A stretch of DNA of 64,000 bases from Adiantum capillus-veneris (Eukaryota > Streptophyta > Polypodiopsida > Polypodiales > Pteridaceae). Below, piece by piece: positions 35,232 through 46,973 of the stretch (within the stretch, counting starts at the first letter, position 1; the number at the start of each line of letters is the position of its first letter). Under the pieces are notes generated by a model. It made no database searches, was not told the DNA's origin, and saw nothing but the letters and a program-made list of their open reading frames with translations. The position numbers and the translations under genes are program-made. Location: the NCBI GenBank assembly GCA_014529385.2, contig CM043945.1:93876612-93940611 (forward strand). Reading direction: 5' to 3'.

Positions 35232-35511
35232 TTGAGTAATCAGCTACTAATTGGAAGGATTTATAAAAGAAATCAAGATGAAATATTCATGTTCTGTATT
35301 AATCCTGAGGAGAAAACTCAATACCTAAGTCAAGCACATAATACCATAGTAGGACTTCACTTTGCGGAAGGCCAGAGTATGCAAAAGAACTTAAGATTTG
35401 AAGTATTTTGGCCAACTATGAGGAGGGATGTTCATTCTTTTGTGAAAGATTGTCCTCAATTTTCAAAAACAAACACCCATACCTCATGTAACATTGTTCC
35501 AAATGTCACCT
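35232..35511 (+). pseudogene. integrase zinc-binding region, left copy
   Basis: HNTIVGLHFAEGQSM with H-x-H spacing, then FWPTMRRDVHSFVKDCPQF, where the second Cys of the HHCC site is missing. Cut at 35512 by the insertion of the minus-strand element. Confidence 0.8.
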
Positions 35512-35970
35512 TGAAATTGGAGCTGATCTCTTGAGACAGCTAATTTCAGTGTTGAAAGATTTCAGCTACTAGTGTGGGAAGATTTCAGACAGCAGACTGG
35601 ATAAAAATCAGAGACTAGACTGAAATGTGAATACTGAAATAGGAATCAGACTTATGTACTAGAAATAAGGTTCAGATTCAGAAGATTGGACGAGAAGTAA
35701 GTATAACTGAAATATATGCCATGATTGGGATTACAGATCAAGATTACAGCGAATATGATTACAGAGAGAAAGTACAGCCGACAATACTGCCAATGATGCT
35801 CAAGTACAATTATAGCCAAAGCGCTAACCCAAGTGATAACAATTGCCAACCCGATAACAATGTAATGGGCCCTATTTATACACTTCGGGTTTACTGTAGT
35901 AATTACGAAGTAATTCGCTGCCCATCTTCTAAGAAGACGTTCCCACATAGTGACTATCCAGCCGTCTACA
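35512..35970 (-). repeat. 3' LTR of nested element
   Basis: Homologous to 46974-47471. In element sense begins TGTAGACGGC and ends CAGCTCCAATTTCA. Confidence 0.92.
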
Positions 35971-35990
35971 TCCTTCCCTTCTTTCTTGAA
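35971..35990 (-). other. polypurine tract of nested element
   Basis: Minus strand AAGAAAGAAGGGAAGGA immediately precedes the 3' LTR TGTAGACGG. Confidence 0.88.
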
Positions 35991-36261
35991 TTTTGGCAAG
36001 ATTCCAAAATTTTTGAAAAATTCCCCTGTCTGAGTCTAATGTGAGATAGAAAAATCCATCGTCTGGTTCTGATGTTGGGATTCCAGCTTGACCACTAAGA
36101 GAGTGTCCATTGAAAGATTACAAGTAGGAGTTCAAGAAGGACCAGGGATTGCGAGAGGCAGCTGAAAAAGGCCAAGGTGGAACTCTCACCAGGTGAAGGT
36201 GGAGCTGTCATCTCTCCCTGCCCGCTAAGAAGAAAAGTTGCCACTGAATTCTGAGATGGAA

Positions 36262-36978
36262 CTACCCAGTATCCTTCCATTGGACTGTCTTCCTTTTGCC
36301 TTTGCTCTTTGACCGGGACGGTGCCTGAGAAGTCCCAGCACTAGCATTCTCCTTCTGAATCAGTTGATAAATGGCCTCCTGCTCAAGCTGATCCCGTCGG
36401 TCGGTGGTCATCTCTACCTCATAAGGCATAAGAGAATGATAGGTTTTGGTGTTAGGATCATAGAGTGTACGCCTACCCTTACTCAGTCTGGTTTTGGCCA
36501 GCTTATGACAATGCGAAGCAGTATGGATCCATCCTTCTGGAAGAGGCTGATTAGTTTTGACTTGAGCTTTGAAAAGAATCTCAGCCATCTCCCTGTACTG
36601 TGGTGCTAGACCCGGCTTTGCTACAATGTCTTTTTCAAGAAATTTGGAAGATTCGACCGTAAGTTGTAGCAACTGATTAGTAATTCTGGTCAATCCTCTT
36701 ACTTGAATCTTCCACTGGCCCATACACAGTTGAATCCTATGCAGCTCCTCTTTCATTGCCTGAATGTCATTGATTTGGAGAGCATCATTGAGCAACATCT
36801 GCCAAGTCTTCCATTCTACAGTTGACCGCTCATACCAATCCTGAAGCTCATCAGTAATTTTGAAGTATGTGAGACGATCCATTGGTTCTTGATGTTGAGG
36901 ATACAGCGTTGGAAAGAATCTTGGGAGATCGGTTTCTCTTGCTAGAACAGCATACAAGAGAACTGGAGAATCGGGCAC
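36262..36978 (-). CDS. accessory ORF of nested element, helical protein fragment (238 aa)
   Basis: Open frame between integrase and the 3' LTR, sense strand. It is predominantly helical in appearance (DELQDWYERSTVEWKTWQML, AMKEELHRIQL). Its C-terminus is basic and serine-rich (SRSKSKGKRK). No membrane segment or env-like signal is seen. Probably the C-terminal piece of one longer ORF together with the frames upstream. Function unknown. Confidence 0.55.
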   Translation of the reverse strand: MPDSPVLLYAVLARETDLPRFFPTLYPQHQEPMDRLTYFKITDELQDWYERSTVEWKTWQMLLNDALQINDIQAMKEELHRIQLCMGQWKIQVRGLTRITNQLLQLTVESSKFLEKDIVAKPGLAPQYREMAEILFKAQVKTNQPLPEGWIHTASHCHKLAKTRLSKGRRTLYDPNTKTYHSLMPYEVEMTTDRRDQLEQEAIYQLIQKENASAGTSQAPSRSKSKGKRKTVQWKDTG

Positions 36979-37197
36979 AAATTCTAAGAAATTGAGAACA
37001 GCCTGGTTCTCCTACTGCATCATCTTTCTCGTGATTCTCACTAGTTGGAACAATGTTCGGAGAGCAGTTGCCTGTGCTCCTACTGACATTCGCGTTTGAG
37101 GTCCTCTGCTAGTGGCTGTGTGGTCCTCAAGAATGGCTTTGACTCTCTGATCCAAAACACCTTTGGCAGCTTGCATTTGTACCAAAAATTCCTTGAG

Positions 37198-38237
37198 TTA
37201 TACCCTAACATCCTTCATACAATGGTAAGTTGGTTCGTTACCCAACAGAAGTTCCAGTTCCAGAGCTAGGGAACGACAATCCACAGTAGACTGCCTTTGC
37301 CAGTGTGGGTTTACCACTCTCTCATCAGCATTGAGTATCCATTCACGAACTCGTTCCAGCAGTTGGACTGTACTGGGATGTGCAGGTAGTCGGCAAGCTT
37401 CTTTATCATGGAAATCTACTGATTCCAATGTTCTACCATTTCCCTGGCTCCCACATATAGTCTTTGAAATCTTTCCAAGTCAGTCTAGAGAGCATCATCC
37501 TCCAGATACTGTCTGGTGATGGAGGCATGTTGATGTCTCAGTTGCCTATTCATGGTAATGAGCTGCAGTGAATGCTGATGATCAGCAACTGGTCCCTCAT
37601 CCTGTACTTTCATTTTCCCTTTAGCATCTTTGCTGAGATGGGACTGATTAGTTGGATGATTCCCAATGTGACTGGTGGGCTGCTGCTCTTCAGTCTGCTG
37701 ATTACCCGACTGGTGCTCATTATCCTTTCCTTCTTGCTGGCCCTCATTCTGGTTTGGCTCGTCTGGCTGTGACTGGCCTCCTGCATTTGGCCCTATCCCA
37801 CCTGTACCAGGTCTTGGAGGTGGAGATGGTGGTGGGACATCATCATCATCCTTTGTATGCCCAGCTTCTTGATCATCCTCCTCCTGAGTAGCTTCATCTT
37901 CTTCGTCTTCTTCATCCTCATCCGGGGAAGTCTGCTGCTCAATATAATCCATTATAGCTTGGTTCATCAGAGCATTATTGAACTCACCCACCTTGTCCTG
38001 AAAATCGTTCTGCATACTTTCCATCAAGGACCTTAAATTCTCTAAGTTGAAAACAACATTGCCTAAGGGGTTTAAAATTTGAGACAAGCTATTGTAGATG
38101 TATCTTTCAGTCAGCGAAGCCTTCAGAGTTGTATGGTGCAGTAGCAGCTTTCTGAATTCTGCCCACTTCATCCTGAGCATTGTTTCAGCTCGCTCAACAG
38201 CTCTCAATGCTTCATTCCTTTGACTTTTGATGATCAT
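37198..38237 (-). pseudogene. accessory ORF region, coiled-coil and acidic domain
   Basis: 37485-38237 (250 aa) starts with an Arg/Leu-rich coiled-coil-like stretch. It then has an acidic run (DEDEEDEEDEATQEEDD), a Pro-rich patch, and a Gln/Asn-rich tail with DAKGKMKVQ. 37198-37428 (76 aa) continues after breaks (STVQLLERVREWILN). Composition suggests a nuclear or particle-associated protein, but no family is recognised. Confidence 0.5.
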
Positions 38238-38429
38238 GATTTCAGATTCAGCCTAAGCTATCTTTTTGTTTAACAACTCATGAGTACTTTCTGATTGAGC
38301 TTCAAGTACCCTGTGTTGTATGTTCTGCACTTCCTAGGATTTCTGGAGAGTTGCAATCTGATATTGTGCTTCTCCCAAGTCAGCTTTGAGCTTTTTTACT
38401 TCTTCTTCTGATCCAGCAGCCTCCGCCAG

Positions 38430-39181
38430 TGTTAAGTATGGAGCCTGATTTACCCTTGTAATTTTCTGTGGTAAAAGCACAAATTTGTAAGGCCCCCATT
38501 ATGAGGAGAAGCCATCGTGCGTGAAGGAAAATCACTCACTGGAAACCAAAATTTTCACGGACAAGAATCAGGGGCAACTTTAAAGGCCTCGGGGGCGGAG
38601 GCTCCTGAGACTTTTTTTTTGCCGGAATATTCTTTTTTGCCGGAATATTATGGCCGGACGGCGTCCGGAAAGTGGTCGAAAAACAACCGTTCGGTTGGCC
38701 AGTGGTCGGAAGTCAATGGCCGGTGGCCGAATTCAAAAGCGGACTTGTCTTCTCAAGGGCGGCCACACATGGGCGGATTGGAGGGTCCGATTTGGACTTA
38801 TTTGCACAAGGGCGGCTACACATGGCTGTCTCTCATAAGAGAGGGCAGCCCTTTTGGCCTATAAAAGGAGGCCATTTCTACACACATTTCATAGTGTGAA
38901 GTTGATGCAACAAGGTGAGTGTGAGGTGGTGAGAGTGAAGCAAGGCAGGAGCTCCATTAAGGGTATAATCCCTTTGTAAACTACTTCTTATTTTGAAGTA
39001 CTAAAGCCATTGAGTGGCTGCTTTCCCGTGGACGTAGCCCACATTGGGTGAACCACGTATATCGTGTGTACTCTCACTCTCTCTCTCTCTCTCTACTCTA
39101 TAATCTCGTGTATATAAATATGTCTCTCTCCATTAAGTAATCTACTCAATTATCTATTTAGCTACGTCTTATTTCCTAACA
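38430..39181 (+). mobile_element. solo LTR of a Ty1/copia element
   Basis: Starts TGTTAAGTATGG and ends CCTAACA (TGTTA...TAACA ends), flanked by the 5-bp duplication GCCAG (38425-38429, 39182-39186). Contains the plus-strand box TATAAAAG at 38860-38867. Near the end is CCGTGGACGTAGCCC...GGTGAACCACG, a motif widespread in U5 of plant copia LTRs. No internal region, so it arose by LTR-LTR recombination after inserting into the accessory region. Confidence 0.93.
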
Positions 39182-39320
39182 GCCAGTTGTCCCATACAAC
39201 TGACAATGGTATTCCACGAAGACTGTATAAGGACTAAACATCTGCCTTTGACTGTGGTTGGATTAGAATCAATAGGCTCATGCCACTGGAGCCACTTAGG
39301 GTAAAGTTGCATAATCAGCT

Positions 39321-39788
39321 TTACTGAGCTTGAATATGCCCTCTCAATTTCTGAGTCTGCATTTGCTGCAACTTATCATGTTTTTGCAGAGGGTCACCAG
39401 TATCTGTAGGAACTCCACCAGGCCAATCTGAGAACGCTGGACCTTTCCCTTTGTCCAGTTGTCTCTTGCCTTTGTCCCCTGACTGGTCTGTTATCTTCTC
39501 AACAGTGACTGGTTTGACATAATCTTTCCCAGACCCAGTAGCAACTGTACTTTTTACAACTGACTGGTCAGGCATAATCTTCTAAGAAGATTGCTGCTCA
39601 GTCTGACTCACTTCAGCTTTCTCAGTGCTTACTGTCTTGACTTGGCTTTCTATTTGTTTCAAAAATTCACTGCTTTTAGTCAGTGTAATTTTTTGCTTCT
39701 TTGAACTGCCAGCTTCATTTGCAGTTGCTTTCCTTTTCAGGTCGATGGAAACGGTTTGACTATCCGTTTCCTCATCGTCTGAGGACAT
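39321..39788 (-). pseudogene. accessory ORF region with bipartite NLS-like motif
   Basis: Two frames in the same phase (39582-39788 and 39321-39575) are separated by one stop. The first has KRKATANEAGSSKKQK, a bipartite nuclear-localisation-like signal, after a Ser/Asp/Glu-rich start. The second is Lys/Gln-rich. Fits a nuclear accessory protein of the element; no family recognised. Confidence 0.5.
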
Positions 39789-40131
39789 TTCAATTTTATT
39801 TGGTTCAAAAATTGGCTTCTCACTCCAAGCATGCTTTACCTGCTCATTAACATCTGCAGCAGTAGCGCAATACAGGAATTGCCAAACATACCACGCCTTG
39901 AAAACAATTTGAGATTTTAGCTTGACAGTCTACTGGAGTACTTATGTGAAAGAATTTGACAAAGGTTGATATAGACTTGTGGATCCAGTATCTTGGCCAA
40001 CAGCATAGCAAACAATTTTTCGGATACATACGTTGGGTTGTTCTTAAGGCTTACTGCTTCAGCTACAAACCTGTAAGCAGCGGAGGCTTCTAGTCCTGCT
40101 ACTGGAACTCCTTGAGCACTGGCGTTGCGCT

Positions 40132-40515
40132 TTATTCTTCATCCTCCTTTAGAGCGATAATTATTTGCTGCGCAGTTGCCACAGAAGGTTTGGGCTCATT
40201 GGGAATCCGGAATGCAAATGCAATGGCTTCTGGTGTCACTGACACCCTCCTACTATTTGCCATGGCACTGCCACTTTCAGCATCAACGGAATCAAGAACT
40301 TGCTTGATGATATCTGAATCAAAAGCAATCCTTGTAGCTTGCAACACAACTCGAAGATCCCATAGTTGTAGCAGAGTCATTTCTTGATCAGTAAATACAT
40401 AACGCTGGATTTTACTGTGTGGGAGAACGGGAAGGCTTGCCTTTGCCTCAGCAACTACAGCCTGGGTTTCCTCAAGAGTCTCCTGCATCTTCTCTGAGCG
40501 TTTCTTTCTACCCAT
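40132..40515 (-). CDS. accessory ORF, possibly related to plant transposon-associated domain (127 aa)
   Basis: Begins MGRKKRSEKMQETLEET, then VTPEAIAFAFRIPNEP. The latter resembles the 'putative plant transposon protein' domain often encoded downstream of pol in plant gypsy elements. This match is from memory of the pattern and weak. Lies just downstream of integrase in sense orientation. Confidence 0.45.
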   Translation of the reverse strand: MGRKKRSEKMQETLEETQAVVAEAKASLPVLPHSKIQRYVFTDQEMTLLQLWDLRVVLQATRIAFDSDIIKQVLDSVDAESGSAMANSRRVSVTPEAIAFAFRIPNEPKPSVATAQQIIIALKEDEE

Positions 40516-40737
40516 ACACTATGAGGTCGCTGACGATGAAACAGGCGAAGGAGAAGATGACTTACTTGTCGTGTCGAAGCCGTTTCCTTATGTCGCTGGC
40601 AAGACTATCTGACAGTCAACTGTCTCGTCAAAGGTTGAAGTTTGCGGCTACAGCGAAGAAACCTCAGAGCTTGGCGATGGCGAATGGTTAATGGGAGGAA
40701 AGCGTCACGCAGGGGATTTATGAGAAAAAATGCTAAC

Positions 40738-41028
40738 TCACCTGACTGTTATATGTGTTCGCGCCATAAAAGCTCCACCACTCACCGCTCCTAGACTTGT
40801 GTGCGTCGTTGTTGTCGTGGCAGACATGCATTGGACAAGACTGCGACCCATCCTTGTAAAAATTACCATTGGCGTGCCATTTGACCGTTGGGCGTTTAAA
40901 AATTGGAAAGTGTGGCCATACTGGTACTGAACTGATTTCCTGTTTGGCTCGACCATACTAGTACTGATTCTAAGGTCAGCCTGATTTGGTCGTTCTGGTA
41001 CTGGTTCTGAAACTGGAACTGGTTGCAC
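40738..41028 (-). pseudogene. short ORF following integrase
   Basis: 96-aa frame immediately after the integrase frame (21 nt gap, same strand), with no recognisable domain. Possibly the linker between pol and the accessory region. Confidence 0.3.
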
Positions 41029-41049
41029 ATAAATAAGTCCAAAAAAGTG

Positions 41050-42430
41050 TCATTCCGGTATCTCTTGATCAGCAACCTCTAGTTCCTTAGTACCTTGTTC
41101 CGACCCAATTTCTCTGGTCTCTGAATAATAAAGCTTGATCTTTGCTCCATTATATACTCTCGGCAACATCAGTCCAGATAAATCTTTCAATCTGACTGTG
41201 CCATTGGAGAAGACCCAATCTACCTCAAAAGGTCCTGCCCAGGCAATCTTCAAGTTTGGCTTCTTTGGACCCAGTTTAGACTGATATAGAAGCACTAAAT
41301 CTCCTTTCTGTAATTCTTGAACTTTAATTCGGTGATCATGCCAGTGATTCCTTCGTTGTTGAACAATTTCTTGTTTCAATATAGCCCTTTGCCTGAGTTC
41401 ATCTAATTGCATCAGTTCATCCAGCCTTTTCTTAAGATTATGGTTGAAGTCTAATCCATACTTCACAGCCATTCTCAGATTGGGGATTACAAACTCCATA
41501 GGAACCACAGCTTCAATACCATACACCATTCTGAATGGTGTCATTCCAGTAGTTACCTTATAAGCTGTCCTATAAGCCCATAGAGCAGTCTGAAGTTTCA
41601 AATCCCAGTGGTCTGGTTTCTTTTGCACCACCATAGTGAGAATAGTCTTTATTGTCTTATTGCTACTTTCAACGTGTCCATTACATCTAGGATAGTAAGG
41701 AGTAGATTTTCGATGCTTGACTGAAAGCATATCCAATAGGATTTCCATAGTGTCATTGATAAAATGTGTTCCTTGATCGGTCACAATCTCTACTGGACAT
41801 CCATATCGACAGACAATATCCTCAAACAGGAACCTTGCAGTTGACTTGGCTGTGTTGTCAGGAAGAGCCTTAGCTTCAACCCACTTGGTAACATAACAAG
41901 TAGCCATCACTATGTACTTGTTCTTCCTAGGAGTCACCTTCTTAAAAGGTCCCATAAAATCTAGTCCCCATTTCATGAATACTCCCAATGGTTGTATTGG
42001 CATTAAGGGAGTCATATCTGCAGCTGTTGGGTCGGCCCATTCTTTGGCATATGTCACAAGTTTTACAAAAACTTCTGACATCAGCAATTAGTGTTTGCCA
42101 CCATAGACCAGCTTGTAGAATCTTCTTGTAGGTTACTTCGTTGGAAAAGTGTCCACCAGACTCACCATTATGCGCTTCTGAAATCACTTGCATTCTTCCT
42201 TCCATAGGGACACATCGTCGGAGTATACCATCCACACCCAGTCGATAAAGTAATCCTCCCATGATAGTAAATTTCAGGATTTTTATGATCAGAGCTTTAT
42301 TATGATTCTGCTTCCAATCCTCTGGAAAGGCACCTTGGGAAAGGAATTGATAAATATTAGACCATTCAGGATCTGCCGATTCTTCTTCCTCTAGCTGAAA
42401 TAAATCAGCATCCACTGGCTCATCTCTCAA
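41050..42430 (-). pseudogene. integrase of nested element
   Basis: Two overlapping frames. 41942-42430 carries the zinc site (HNGESGGHFSNE, CKTCDICQR). 41050-42087 carries the catalytic core with Asp in WGLDFMG, Asp in VTDQGTHF and Glu in GHVESSNK, then the C-terminal GPFEV..VFSNGTVRLKDLSG. One frameshift in the ~145-nt overlap separates them. No chromodomain at the end. Confidence 0.9.
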
Positions 42431-42792
42431 GGGTGAAAATCAGCTCCACAGTGGTTTCGGCCAGGCTTATGGAAAATTCTGAATTCAAATTCCATAAGGA
42501 ACATCATCCATCTTATCAGCCTGCCTTGAATAATGACTTTGTTAATCAGAAATAGAAGAGCTTGATGATCCACATAAAAATGGAATAACTTTCCCAACAG
42601 GTAATGCCTAAACTTCGTGGTGCTAAAAACCATTCCGAGGGCTTCTCTCTCAGTAGTCGTATATCCTTGTTCAGCCTGACTGAATCTGCGACTAGCAAAA
42701 TAGACCAGATAGTTCTGCCATCTGGCTGAGCTAATATTGCCCCCATTGCCAATCCCGAAGCATCCACATGTACGTGAAAAATAATATCCCAA
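42427..42792 (-). pseudogene. RNase H of nested element
   Basis: YTTTEREALGMVFSTTKFRHYL and YVDHQALLFLINK are clear. The first Asp motif (MDASGLAMGAILAQPDG) is in the adjacent frame at 42546-42767, showing a shift. A single RNase H domain leads straight to integrase. Confidence 0.85.
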
Positions 42793-45243
42793 TTCGGCTA
42801 CCTAAGGACTGGTTTACTGGTAATGTCTTTTTTCAAATTCTGGAAACTCTCCTCACACTCAGCAGTCCAGTTGAACTTACTGGTCTTCTTTGTAAGCTCA
42901 TATAGTGGTACTACTTAAGAAGCAAACTTGTGTACAAATCTTCTATAGAAATTCACATAACCCAAGAAAGAACTTAACTCTGAAGCAGTTTGAGGTGCTT
43001 TAGCTTGCTGGACACACTATATTTTGTCATTGGCCATCTCTATTCCATTGCGCGAAACCACATGTCCCAGTAGCTGTCCCTTCCATACTGGAAAACAGAT
43101 TTGAATGGATTCAAACAAATCCTCTTCTCCTGACATCGTTTTAAAACCATCTCTAGGAATAGAAGGTGTTGTTCCTCATCTGAATATACAGTGAAGTCAT
43201 CCATGAAAATGGCGAGGAACCGATGAAGAAATTCATTAAACATCTCCATCATTCACTGCTTAAAAGTAGCTGGTGCATTGCACAGGCCAAAAGGCATCAC
43301 CAGATACATGAAAGCTCCCCACTCAGTGATGAAAGTGGTTTTAGCTCTATGTTCAGGAGCGATCTATAACTGGTTATAGCCGCTATAACCATCTATGAAG
43401 CTATACATCTCATATCCTGCGATCTCATCAAGCATCATATCAGTAAAAGGTAAGGGAAATGGATCCTTAATAGTTTGGGCATTTAGTTTCCTATAGTCAA
43501 CACAAACTCTTAATTTCCCATTCTTTTTAGGAATGATGACTATGGGAAATAGCTAATCACTGCTTGCTACTTCCGTAATGAACGCAGCCTTGAGAAGATT
43601 ATCAATCTCCTCCTTGAACTTCTTTGCATAATTGGGGTTCATCCGGTATCTTTGCAATCTTACTGGCCTTGCATCCGATTTCAGTGGTATTTGGTGCTGA
43701 CAGACTTCAGGATCTACTCCCTTCAAATTTGAATGTTCCCAGGCAAACACATCTTTATAGTTCTGGAACATTTTTCGTGCCATTTCCTTCATTGCCGGGT
43801 TGAGGTGCTTGTTGATCTTGATCTTTCTGGGATTTTCCTCTGACAGACTTCAGGATCTACTCCCTTCAAATCTGTATGTTCCTAGGCAAACACATCTTTA
43901 TAGTTCTGGAACATTTTCCATGCCTTTTCCTTCATTGCCGGGTTGAGGTGCTTGTTGACCTTGATCATTCTAGGATTTTCCTCTGATCCCAGGTTCCACT
44001 CTTCTACTTCTTGATCGTCTGGAAGCAACCAGTTTGGTCCGCCTCCTTTTCGTTTGGTTGATTCTTCAACGTAGTCCCAGGATGGTCCATTCATTTCATA
44101 ATCATTATTCTGATCCAGTGGGTACTCTTCAGAAAATACTAGTTCCTCTACTATACCAGTATTAGCTGGTTCCTCCATCCTTCCAGTTAGCTGAATTGTT
44201 CTTTCCCCCGCATTGACTTCGGTAAACTGATCAGGGAATTGTCTCTTCTGCTTGTCAACCTGCTCTTTGTTCATCAAGACTGTATTCAAGTCGATTTCTG
44301 CCAAAGGGAATATGTTCATAGCCGCTAACATTCGCTCAATTTTCTTGGCTCTGTACTTTTGACACAACTCCTTCGGCCTCAGTTCCTTTTTCCAGCTCCT
44401 GGTGTTGTTGGTCTGGATTTGGATTCTGCCACTGGCCCCTTCTATGGTCAAAGTTTGGTTTGCATAGTCATGAACAGCATGTGCTATTCTTAACCATGGG
44501 CGCTCTAGTAGCATTCCATATGCTCCCTGCACATCTAGGACTAGGAAACTAGTTTTGAATTTCTCCCTCCCAACTCTTATCCGCATGTTTTCAATCATAC
44601 TCGTCGCCTGTACGACTCAATGATCTGCCATTCTTACTTTGAATGGTGTTGGTTTCATATTAGTGATACCCATTCTTTGCTAAAGATGGGCTCTCATTAT
44701 GTTGACTCTTGCCCCTCCATCCAGTATGACGCTTGAGAGAGGTTCCCACTGCTTCCTGACCTTGTAGTCTACATGAATAAGTGGAACTTCATCATCCCGG
44801 ACAGTCGTCAGATCCACTGTTCTGGCCTTTGCCTCAGTCTTCCTATGCTGTCTGATAAAGTTGGCCACCTCAGGCAAGGTCTTTCTTATATGCTCCAGCT
44901 CTACAGTCAGCTTCTGGATTCTATCACAAATTTTCATGAATTTCTTCTCGCTCTTGGTCAGACTGATTGTCAGAGCTTGAAGAACTGATGTCTTCACACT
45001 GCCACTCTTCTGGTGCAGTGCTTCTACTCTTTCCATGCACTCCCATTCATCAGCTAGTCCATGAACCACAACCAGCATGGTCTCTATCATGGCCGGTACT
45101 GACTGATCTTTATCTATCGATTGGGCTGGTATCCTCTGAATGACTCTAGCTTCGGAACTTTCTGGCTGCTCTGGTAGCTTCTTAGCTAAATCCTCCGTGA
45201 TTTTAGCTGCTAGTTTCCGTTGTTCTTGCCACTCATCTACCAC
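42793..45243 (-). pseudogene. protease and reverse transcriptase of nested element
   Basis: 44680-45243 ends in VILDGGARVNIM (protease catalytic Asp). 43882-44598 has the protease C-terminal LLERPWL. 43553-43792 holds the RT N-terminal linker (QHQIPLKSDARPVRLQRYRM). 43040-43252 holds the active site FMDD (IFMDDFTVYS). Stops and shifts separate all pieces; one break coincides with the 143-bp tandem duplication at 43699-43984. Confidence 0.88.
43699..43984. repeat. 143-bp tandem duplication inside pol
   Basis: GACAGACTTCAGGATCTACT recurs at 43699 and 43842, and the sequence after each copy matches to GGGATTTTCCTCTGA / AGGATTTTCCTCTGA. Because 143 is not a multiple of 3 it shifts the pol frame. 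Confidence 0.92.
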
Positions 45244-45264
45244 CTTTTCTTTACCTTTGACCTT

Positions 45265-46916
45265 CTAAACTTCCCTTTGTTGAGCCCACTTGCTGTTGTT
45301 ATGATTGACTTGTACTTTTGAAATGTCTGGAATTTCTTCAATGACTACTCCGTTGCTCCTGGTAACCACCCTGACTGGGATTGGCTCTGGTGCCTTAGCC
45401 TGAGTAGCAGTCGTTACCGGTGCATCTGGACATTGGGCTGCAAAATGACCATACTTCCCACAAGTATAGCAATTCATGCTCCTGTTCGGGAAGTTTCCTC
45501 TTCCTCTTCCTCTACCCATTCCTGGTTGGTATCTGCAACGTCCTTGACCAGTACCACTGGTACCTGGTCTCTCCTCTAGAGCTACTTTGATTGGTTCTAC
45601 CTTCACTGGTTCAGTGTAGGCAACCACTGACATATCCTTTCCTTTCTTAAAATGGTGAATTCTGATGCCACAATTATTCCATAGGTGACCAAAGGCCTTG
45701 CAGTAGGTACATTGTGGACATTCAGTGGGGAGATGTGGTCCTTGGATTTGCATCTTGAACACCAAGTCTCCATCTTTCGGACCGGCTGTCTTGTGTGACT
45801 AATTTTTGCAATCTGCCTATCCATCTCTTCAATTTTCTTGGTCCATGATCCCTTCTTTGATTTCTCCTTTGTTCATTCATTGGAGCTGCTCTCGGAGCTA
45901 CTGGAAATTTCACTGGAATCAGAAGTTTCAGTAGCAGAGCTACTGCTACTGGTCCTTCGCTTCTTGTGTCTCTTCTCCTTCTTAGCCTTCTGTTCCAGCT
46001 TTAATGCTCTTTGGACTAGATCATTGAATTTTTTTGTAGGGGCTGGTACTTCTTGTTCCCTAAGCTTCTTGCTTCTGAACCCATTCAGAAACCATGCCCT
46101 CAATATCTTCTTAGACGGCGGTTCTTGCAACTGCCTGATTAGCTCTTTTATCTTTTCTACATAGCTGCGGACTGACAAATTCCTCTATTTGATCTTATCT
46201 AATTCACAGAGAATATCCTCGTCCCCTTGATTGTCGGAATATTCCAACCTGAAGGCCTTAAGCAATTTGTTATATGATCTCAACTGGCATGTAGGGTAAT
46301 GGTAATACCATTTCCTCGCTACCTCCTTCAAGGTTTGTGGAAAATATTCCCCCCAATCATCTTCATCAATGTTTTTTAGTTGAGCATACTGCTCAAAAGC
46401 TTGTATGTGAACATCTGGATCATCCTTTTTCCCTCCTTTGAATATTGGAAAGGAAATCTTCAGGGAAGCCATGTAATCATTTTGATTACTGCTGATCCTG
46501 CCACTTCTCTTCTTGGCTTCAGAATGATGCTTGGGAGCCTTCTTGAAATTGTCAGTGTCAGTATCCCAATCAATCTTTGTCTCTGTCTCAGTATTAGTGT
46601 CTTCTCTGTTTTGTCTGCTAGAAGTACGGTGACTTCCCTTACTGCCCTTGGTATGCTCATCTCTCTGGCGAGACTGAGAACTCTTGGAACTCTTTGCCTT
46701 TTGTGCTTCTCATTCTGCCCATCGACGACGAGAATGACTGGAGTGCTGTGAGTCTTGCGCCTCATCAGCCTGACTATGCTCCTCCTGAGCCTCAGTATCC
46801 GTCATTTTCTCTTGCTTGGGGTCAGACTCTCTTCCTGACTCCTCAGTAATGGGGTCCACATGAATGGTAGATTTCCGACCACAATTGGATTTTGGTGCCA
46901 TTGCTGAAAACTTCAA
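45265..46916 (-). pseudogene. gag of nested element
   Basis: Pieces from the start at 46916 (MKFSAMAPKSNCGRK), then 46185-46472 (capsid core FKGGKKDDPDVHIQAFEQY, WYYHYPT), 45873-46178, and 45265-45765. The last has two zinc knuckles, CTYCKAFGHLWNNC and CYTCGKYGHFAAQC. Frame breaks between all pieces. Confidence 0.88.
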
Positions 46917-46973
46917 CTGGGAGAAGAGTCTTTAGTCAACGAGCTTCAGCTCGAGCCACCGTGATTGACAAAA

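Noticed and set aside
36262-36978. Envelope gene of the nested element
   Set aside because: Position fits, but there is no signal peptide, membrane segment or cysteine pattern; soluble helical composition instead.
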